Assembly (NCBI GenBank): GCA_002340325.1
Contig: DDLV01000052.1
Location: 1-12,211 of the forward strand
Direction: 5' to 3'
Source of the DNA: Glaciecola sp. UBA2563
GTDB lineage: Bacteria > Pseudomonadota > Gammaproteobacteria > Enterobacterales > Alteromonadaceae
Length of the DNA stretch: 12,211 bases
This document shows positions 7,219-12,211 of the stretch, piece after piece. The translations under genes were made by a program, and so were the position numbers. The stretch's first letter is position 1, and the number at the start of each line of letters is the position of its first letter. The notes under the pieces are model-generated. The model was given only the letters and a program-made list of their open reading frames with translations. It was not told the origin of the DNA and ran no database searches.

Positions 7219-10200
7219 TTAAACTTCAATGCTAGCGCTTCTGAAGATCTGGGGTTCATGACGCGCTACCACAATATGACCAGTATCGATGGCTTTGTTT
7301 AGGTTATCTGCGATAACGCTTAACGCCATTGGGTCTAACGGTTTGTTAGTACGCACTATGCTAGTCCATGTATTGCGCCCGGCCTTTTTCGATTCACGCA
7401 TTGATTTTTCGGCTAATCTCAATACTTGTTGCCAACTCAGAACTCTAGCCGATTGAATACAGAAAGGAAAAAGACATAACCCTATAGATACACTTACGCG
7501 CACTGGCTTTGAGAGCCCAATGTCAAACAGGTGTTCAGCAATTGTCGCACGTATTTTTTCAACCAGCATTTTTGAGTCTTCTATATCGTTTCGTTCACCC
7601 ACAATTAGAAACCCATCCCCTTCCCATCGAGCGAAAATGTCAAATCTGTCCAATAGCTCTTCGAGTATTTCTGCAACCTTTATAATTACGCGGTCTCCTG
7701 CCTTGTAGCCATAGTTACTATTGATGGGGGTAAATTCATCTATATCAAACACAATGAAAAACAATCTCGGACTGTTTGTGTTAGTTAGTGCGCCTGTTGC
7801 TGCTGCTTGTTCTAAGCTTTGCTTAAGGCCCTTTAACAAGTCTGGCATGTTATCTATCAAATAATGCCTGCTTTTTAACCCAGTAAGCTGGTCCGTTTTG
7901 CTAGCATTTGATACTTTTCCTATGGTTTGTTGAAGTTCTAGCTTCTGATGCTTCACTTTTTCTTCTAATTTTTCGCGATGTTTGCGCTGAGCTTCTGATT
8001 TTTTAGTTATATAAATCACAGTAAAAATCGCAATACCACCTAATGACACTGAATAGAAGAAATATGCCCACATGGTCCGCCAAGGAGGTGCTTTAACGAC
8101 GATACTGATAGTTTTGCCTAAATCGTTCCAGATACCATCACTATTCGTTCCCATTACCGTAAATTGATAGTTCCCTGAAGGCAAATTGGTGTATGTTGCT
8201 CTGCGTGTATCGATAGCATGTACCCAATCTTTATCAAACCCTTCTAACTTATATTTGTATCTATTTTTTCTCGGGGAAACAAAGTCTAAAGAAGCGAACT
8301 CAAATCCCACCAAATAATCTTTATGTGTGAATTCAATGACACCATTTTCATCCTGTAAACTCGCCAATGTGTGAAAATTATTTTGGATTTGTACAGATGT
8401 GATCTCAATTGGCGCAGAGAAGTCACTTGGTTTTATGTTATCTGAGTAAAAAGACGTAACGCCTGAAGGGCCACCAAAATGGAATTTGCCATCTTGTGAC
8501 TTATGGAATGCGCCGGAATTAAATTCTCGATTCAACAAACCATGCGCTTCGGTAAAAGTTGCCATCTCTTTGGATATAATGTCTAACTTGGCGAGTCCCC
8601 TATTAGTGCTTATCCAAAGGCTTCCTTTGCTATCTTCCAATATTCCGTAAACAACGTTACTTGGTAACCCATCAGCAGCTGTTATGGAATTTAGCTTAAA
8701 CACTCCATTTTCATAATCTTTAATTCTTATGTATTGAAGACCATCGCCTTCAGTACCAAACCATATATTTCCAAGATTGTCTTGATGTGTGACCCAGACT
8801 GTTTTAAGACTGCGCGCATCTTCGTCAAAACCTAGGACTCTTGAAATTGAATCAGTCATGGGGTTTAAGACATTCACACCACGATCAAACGTACCAATCC
8901 ATAGCAATCCAGTATGATCCTCTGTGATGCTTGTTATCCGATTTGAACTTAACGAATACTCGTTATACTGGTCACTCGTATATTGCTTAAAACGTCCGTT
9001 TGTCCTGTCGAATTTATGTATCCCGCCACCATATGTACCCAACCATAAATCGCCATTTTTCACCTGAACCAACGATGTGACGGCACCCGATTGTAACGAG
9101 CCTGGCGCATCAACTTGGCTGGGATAGTGTCGGATAGTGCCGTCATTTGGATTTAAAACAGATGTGCCTTTTGAACGATAGCCTAGCCACACCTCTTTAT
9201 CTGATACCACTTCCAACGCCATTATTTGAGATTCAAGTAAACCTGAATTTTCCACATTAAAACCTTGGGCAATTCCGCTGTTTCTATCAACGATACTCAA
9301 TCCATCTGTCGTAGCGACATAAATTTTGTCCCTAATTGAATCAATAGCCGTTATATGTGGTCCAATTAAGCTTGTATCGTTGTCATCAGAAACCGTCATA
9401 GTATCGAATCGCTTGTGCGCAGTATTCCACTTGTTCAATCCGTTGAATGTCGCCACCCATAACACCCCACTCGCGTCCTCTAAAATGTCATTTACAACAT
9501 CAGATGAAATTGCTTTTTGTTGAATAGAATCATGGTGTAAATGGCCAATGATTCCACTCTGCGTCAAATAGAATAGGCCATCTGCGGCGCTAGCAAACCA
9601 GATAGTACCGTCACTATCTTCTTCTATTCTAGATATCTGCCCGTTTATTTCGGGCGCAAAGTGGGTGAAAGTGATGTTATCGGGCACGTTGGGCAACGTT
9701 CGAAGCGCATCATTGTTGATAAACATGCCATGTTCGTCGGTCGCAATCCAAATGCGTCTTCTTGAATCTATAAACACGTGACTAATTGAAGTGTTTAAAA
9801 TCGAACCAGATGATGTAAATTTTTCTTTGAGTGAAAAACGGATATTTTCGATCTTGGTCGAGCCGTTGGCTAGGAAATGGAGTGTTGAGTCAGTGGACGC
9901 AAACCAAGTGCCATAGTCAATATCATAAAAAACAGACCGTGCATTTACGGAATCACCATCCACTCTCAATTCAATTTGGGTAAAGGTATTTGTTTCTTCG
10001 TTATATTTATTAATTCCTTTGTCCGTCAATACCCACATAACATCAAATTTATCACGCCAAATGTCATAGACGCCTTTACCTAGGAATTCAAAATTCTGTT
10101 CTGACGAATCTGATATTCTGAGGAATTTATCAGTCTTACTGTCGAGTATATTAATCCCCGCAGTTGTACCTACCCAGAGGTTCCCATGGCTATCTTCTGA

Positions 10201-10479
10201 AATTGCACGCACCCATTTATCCGATAGACTGTCAGCAATTCCAGGTTGATGTAGATACTGTTTAAAGTTAAAACCATCAAAACGATTCAGACCTTCTTGC
10301 GTACCTACCCAAAGAAACCCGTGGGAGTCCTGATATAACGTTTGAATAAATTGTTGAGACAACCCGTTGTCAATGCCAAAAAATTCAAACTTCACATTGT
10401 CTGTGGCTGCAAAAATGATTTCACTGAAACCTAATATGTATAACGCATAAGCAACGATTAAGGCGCGTTTGACATCCAT
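7219..10479 (-). CDS. Membrane sensor: periplasmic two-component-regulator propeller, Y_Y_Y domain, TM helix and non-canonical GGDEF domain
   Basis: From the ATG at 10479 this is a 1086-residue protein. A signal peptide (ALIVAYALYILGFSEIIFAA) leads into 14 propeller repeats of the type 'LWVGTQEGLNRFD', enough for two seven-bladed propellers. A Y_Y_Y domain follows (~723-797, with YKYKLEGFDKDW and TNLPSGNYQFTV), then one TM helix (~804-822), a charged coiled linker and a GGDEF domain beginning DQLTGLKSRHYL. The signature reads RWEGDGF (951-957) instead of RWGGDEF, and the I-site position holds DRFD rather than RxxD. In related hybrids the periplasmic propeller senses an extracellular or saccharide-type ligand and controls the cytoplasmic output. 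Whether this GGDEF makes c-di-GMP is doubtful. A TTG at 10485 would add two residues; neither start has a strong Shine-Dalgarno. The stop lies 16 bp from that of the convergent ParA gene. Confidence 0.9.
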   Translation of the reverse strand: MDVKRALIVAYALYILGFSEIIFAATDNVKFEFFGIDNGLSQQFIQTLYQDSHGFLWVGTQEGLNRFDGFNFKQYLHQPGIADSLSDKWVRAISEDSHGNLWVGTTAGINILDSKTDKFLRISDSSEQNFEFLGKGVYDIWRDKFDVMWVLTDKGINKYNEETNTFTQIELRVDGDSVNARSVFYDIDYGTWFASTDSTLHFLANGSTKIENIRFSLKEKFTSSGSILNTSISHVFIDSRRRIWIATDEHGMFINNDALRTLPNVPDNITFTHFAPEINGQISRIEEDSDGTIWFASAADGLFYLTQSGIIGHLHHDSIQQKAISSDVVNDILEDASGVLWVATFNGLNKWNTAHKRFDTMTVSDDNDTSLIGPHITAIDSIRDKIYVATTDGLSIVDRNSGIAQGFNVENSGLLESQIMALEVVSDKEVWLGYRSKGTSVLNPNDGTIRHYPSQVDAPGSLQSGAVTSLVQVKNGDLWLGTYGGGIHKFDRTNGRFKQYTSDQYNEYSLSSNRITSITEDHTGLLWIGTFDRGVNVLNPMTDSISRVLGFDEDARSLKTVWVTHQDNLGNIWFGTEGDGLQYIRIKDYENGVFKLNSITAADGLPSNVVYGILEDSKGSLWISTNRGLAKLDIISKEMATFTEAHGLLNREFNSGAFHKSQDGKFHFGGPSGVTSFYSDNIKPSDFSAPIEITSVQIQNNFHTLASLQDENGVIEFTHKDYLVGFEFASLDFVSPRKNRYKYKLEGFDKDWVHAIDTRRATYTNLPSGNYQFTVMGTNSDGIWNDLGKTISIVVKAPPWRTMWAYFFYSVSLGGIAIFTVIYITKKSEAQRKHREKLEEKVKHQKLELQQTIGKVSNASKTDQLTGLKSRHYLIDNMPDLLKGLKQSLEQAAATGALTNTNSPRLFFIVFDIDEFTPINSNYGYKAGDRVIIKVAEILEELLDRFDIFARWEGDGFLIVGERNDIEDSKMLVEKIRATIAEHLFDIGLSKPVRVSVSIGLCLFPFCIQSARVLSWQQVLRLAEKSMRESKKAGRNTWTSIVRTNKPLDPMALSVIADNLNKAIDTGHIVVARHEPQIFRSASIEV

Positions 10480-10605
10480 ACCCAAGGTGTTTCGTTATTT
10501 CTGGAATATTTATTTTATCGACGTCAATTTCGAATACATGACGGGTTAACGCGAAAGAGACAATTAAAATTACTACGGAATAACGCGTAAATGATCTGAA
10601 CGTTC

Positions 10606-11082
10606 TTACTTGGGAATTGCAACGGCGGATGCGACAAACTCGTAAGTGCTTCCCGCAACCAATGAATCTTTTGCTAACCCCAAGTCCTCGCGATAGTGTT
10701 TAGCACGCTCTTCAGATAGTTTTGTCTGAATAAGCTTACCCTTTAACGTAACATCCTTGTTAGATGAATCAGTCGGGATAAAGAATCCATAGTCTTTAAA
10801 AGACACTCTCACTACCTGATTGTCAATCTGAGAGATGAAAAAACATCCTTTTTTCTGACAGACTTTCGTAATTGAGGTTGCAACTAATAATGGCTTATTG
10901 AGGTATTGTTTAGGTGATTTGACAATGTCAGCTAAATCAATGGCTTTTTCATCCAGCGAAAAGATACCGCCAAAAATTTCAGTATTGTCATCAGTATAGA
11001 CAGGCTCTGATAGTCTTATGGAATCTGATGCAAGAGTGTTATAGCTTACAAACAATGCAAGTAAAGCAATGACTATTTTCAT
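10606..11082 (-). CDS. Secreted DUF4920-family protein
   Basis: This 158-residue protein has a clear signal peptide (KIVIALLALFVSYNTLAS, cleavage likely after Ala18 or Ser19), so it is predicted to be periplasmic. The mature part resembles DUF4920: an FGG start (37-39), a strand-rich core with CQKKGC (Cys75, Cys80) followed by an aromatic pair, VRVSFKDYGFFIP (91-103) and a KGKL strand. The two cysteines four residues apart could form a disulphide or bind metal; the family has no established function that I can state. It shares the strand of the propeller-GGDEF gene, 120+ bp downstream, so cotranscription is possible but not shown. It diverges from trhA. The ATG at 11082 is the only start that keeps the signal peptide intact; the Shine-Dalgarno is weak. 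Confidence 0.8.
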   Translation of the reverse strand: MKIVIALLALFVSYNTLASDSIRLSEPVYTDDNTEIFGGIFSLDEKAIDLADIVKSPKQYLNKPLLVATSITKVCQKKGCFFISQIDNQVVRVSFKDYGFFIPTDSSNKDVTLKGKLIQTKLSEERAKHYREDLGLAKDSLVAGSTYEFVASAVAIPK

Positions 11083-11113
11083 AACTAAAGGTATTAAAAC
11101 TCAAGGTTATGCT

Positions 11114-11141
11114 AGTGTATAACTTGTCGTCCGTATATCAA
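11114..11141 (-). promoter_or_regulatory. Candidate sigma70 promoter of the DUF4920 gene
   Basis: On the minus strand TTGATA (plus 11136-11141, 5/6 to TTGACA) is followed after 16 nt by TACACT (plus 11114-11119, 4/6 to TATAAT). The -10 is 31 nt before the ATG. It lies in the 122-bp gap shared with divergent trhA, whose own promoter could not be picked out. Confidence 0.4.
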
Positions 11142-11204
11142 TGGATTTAGTGGTTATCCCTCAAGTTTGTTGATGTAACTCAATACAACATTTTAGGTGA
11201 CCTA

Positions 11205-11855
11205 TTGCTCCCGCTTAAGCCAACCACCATGCCAAAGGGGCATTACTCCGATAGAGAAGAAATACTCAACGTCGTCACCCATGGTATTGGGTTTCTGCTA
11301 TCGATTGTTGGGTTTTTTGCGCTGCTTGTAAAATCGCAATCGACAGAACAATATATTGCAGCCATGATATACGGGTTCAGTTTGTCGTTCATGTTTCTTA
11401 CGTCTTCAATATATCACGCATCGACCCGCCCAAATTTACGCAATACACTGCGCAAAGTTGACCACACAGCAATCTACCTTTTGATTGCAGGCTCTTACAC
11501 GCCATTTTTAGTATTCACCATAGACGGCGCTCTATCGAAATGGGGGTTAATCGTGATTTGGGCAATAGGGTTATTTGGTATGATTTTCAAACTGATTGCA
11601 GGTGCAAAATACCCCAAGATAAGTGTCAGCAGCTACGCAATAATGGGTTGGTTGTCTTTAATCCTGATTTACCCAATCTACCAAAATTTGTCGCTGCTTG
11701 GTTTTACTTTATTGCTTGCCGGCGGCATTTGCTACTCCGCTGGTATTCCCTTGTATCTTTTGAAATCAAGACACTATTCTCATACCTTATGGCATGTTGC
11801 TGTTATGGCAGGAGCCGGCTGCCACTTTTTTACCATCTATTTTTTCGTTATCTAA
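11205..11855 (+). CDS. trhA: PAQR/hemolysin III family membrane homeostasis protein
   Basis: This 216-residue, seven-helix inner-membrane protein belongs to the hemolysin III / PAQR (YqfA/TrhA) family. Seen: EEILNVVTHGIGF at the first helix; Ser67-x3-His71 in SSIYHAS; Asp86 in KVDHTAIYLLIAGSYTP; and His193/His197 in SHTLWH, followed by a HFF ending. These Ser/His/Asp residues match the conserved metal-site set of PAQR proteins. Bacterial members are linked to membrane-fluidity homeostasis; the haemolysin name is historical. The start is a TTG preceded by AGGTGA at 11195-11200; the first ATG (11229) has no ribosome binding site, so TTG is preferred though not certain. It is transcribed away from the DUF4920 gene. 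Confidence 0.93.
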   Translation: MLPLKPTTMPKGHYSDREEILNVVTHGIGFLLSIVGFFALLVKSQSTEQYIAAMIYGFSLSFMFLTSSIYHASTRPNLRNTLRKVDHTAIYLLIAGSYTPFLVFTIDGALSKWGLIVIWAIGLFGMIFKLIAGAKYPKISVSSYAIMGWLSLILIYPIYQNLSLLGFTLLLAGGICYSAGIPLYLLKSRHYSHTLWHVAVMAGAGCHFFTIYFFVI

Positions 11856-11907
11856 TCCGTTTCGTAAACATATTTCGTAATTGCTGTTGGTTAAACAATG
11901 CACCGTT

Positions 11908-11934
11908 ATTCTCATGCAAATGAGAATCTTTATT
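11908..11934. promoter_or_regulatory. Fur-box-like site overlapping an 8-bp dyad downstream of trhA
   Basis: ATTCTCATGCAAATGAGAAT is a perfect 8-bp inverted repeat with a GCAA loop. The overlapping 19-mer GCAAATGAGAATCTTTATT (11916-11934) agrees with the E. coli Fur consensus at 14 of 19 positions by hand count. A TATAAA lies at 11951-11956 and AAGGAG at 11971-11976, but no convincing gene follows. It could instead be the 3' hairpin of trhA, 52 nt past its stop, though only CTTTATT follows the stem. Confidence 0.4.
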
Positions 11935-11976
11935 GAACACGGTAATATCCTATAAACATCTCTTTGTTCCAAGGAG

Positions 11977-12006
11977 ATCGAAACTTTCGTTTCGATGACG
12001 TTTTTT
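11977..12006 (+). terminator. Hairpin followed by T6, possible intrinsic terminator
   Basis: ATCGAAAC-TTTC-GTTTCGAT is a perfect 8-bp stem with a 4-nt loop (11977-11996). Four bases later comes TTTTTT (12001-12006). It could end trhA transcription, but it is 122 nt past that stop, the stem is AT-rich and the T run is slightly detached. It follows AAGGAG directly, so a 5'-UTR structure is an alternative. Confidence 0.45.
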
Positions 12007-12102
12007 CATAGTTACTTATGGAAATTGCATTCATGTCGTAGTAGCCATGAAAAGAGGTCATCCCAATTGACGCATAATACTGTTCGTTTAAGCAAAAAGC
12101 GC

Positions 12103-12211
12103 CTAGCGGAGGGATGTTTACATTTAGAAGCGTGCTTGCATGTGGATGTGCAAGCCCGAGCGAACATGGATGTTGTACAGCGTCTTCTAAATGGAAACAT
12201 GCCGCAGCTAG
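12103..12211. repeat. Long palindromic element with two internal hairpins, cut by the window end
   Basis: The arms 12103-12130 and 12184-12211 are inverted copies matching at 24 of 28 positions, both beginning or ending with CTAG. Between them are a perfect 7-bp hairpin (GCTTGCA 12134-12140 / TGCAAGC 12149-12155) and a small one (AACAT-GG-ATGTT, 12163-12174); both carry TGGATG in or across the loop. Folded, it gives a long stem topped by two hairpins. The right arm reaches the last base, so the element may be longer. Region 11856-12211 has no supported gene; open frames across the element on both strands look like by-products of its composition. Likely a dispersed intergenic palindromic repeat or small non-autonomous mobile element. 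Confidence 0.7.

Noticed and set aside
11540..11923. Plus-strand open frame overlapping the 3' half of trhA
   Set aside because: Out-of-frame shadow of a clearly coding, conserved membrane protein.
12012..12200. Minus-strand open frame across the same element
   Set aside because: Mirror of the palindrome; Cys/Arg/Ser-rich low-complexity translation, no Shine-Dalgarno, no recognisable domain.
11995..12211. Open frame from ATG 11995 to the window end (72 codons)
   Set aside because: Resembles no known family, the ribosome binding site is 18 nt away with a hairpin between, and half of it lies in the palindromic element, which is open on the opposite strand as well.
12103..12211. Integron attC site
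   Set aside because: The long imperfect palindrome is suggestive, but the RYYYAAC and GTTRRRY core sites are absent at its ends and no integrase or cassette is visible.
12103..12211. Retron msr-msd RNA
   Set aside because: The folded shape and CTAGCGGAGG start recall retron RNAs, but no reverse transcriptase is in the window and the internal hairpins do not match a known type; the sequence ends too soon to test.

Overview
The window looks like chromosomal DNA of a marine gammaproteobacterium, most likely an Alteromonadales relative (Alteromonas/Glaciecola type). The basis is moderate-to-low GC, a WaaA Kdo transferase (so a Gram-negative LPS maker), a PhaB-type reductase, a periplasmic-propeller GGDEF protein, and a PAQR/TrhA protein. 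The genus is inferred from gene content, without any alignment.

Layout: (1) positions 1-822 hold the 3' part of an MltB-family lytic transglycosylase on +. A perfect 13-bp hairpin separates it from a convergent phaB. (2) phaB (acetoacetyl-CoA reductase) and waaA (Kdo transferase) lie on -, phaB with its own likely sigma70 promoter. (3) Diverging from waaA across only about 70 bp is a 987-residue sigma54-type activator on +. It has a degenerate GGDEF domain with an intact RxxD I-site, a GAF-like region, an AAA+ domain with GAFTGA, and two tandem C-terminal HTH motifs. (4) After a 230-bp gap with a dyad/repeat cluster comes an orphan ParA-family ATPase on +, converging 16 bp from the next gene. 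(5) On - there is a 1086-residue sensor: signal peptide, 14 propeller repeats, Y_Y_Y domain, one TM helix, and a GGDEF domain whose signature reads EGDGF. Upstream of it is a small secreted DUF4920 protein. (6) trhA (hemolysin III/PAQR) on + diverges from DUF4920. (7) The last 356 bases have no convincing gene. They hold a Fur-box-like dyad, a hairpin followed by a T run, and, reaching the window edge, a 109-nt folded palindromic repeat with two internal hairpins sharing TGGATG loops.

Themes: envelope biogenesis (lytic transglycosylase, WaaA, TrhA, DUF4920) and nucleotide second-messenger signalling. Both GGDEF domains have lost the consensus active site. One keeps the c-di-GMP inhibitory-site pattern and is fused to a sigma54 activator, so it is a candidate c-di-GMP-responsive transcription factor. 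The best candidates for something undescribed are that regulator and the terminal palindromic element. I see no defence island, CRISPR array, transposase, tRNA or rRNA.
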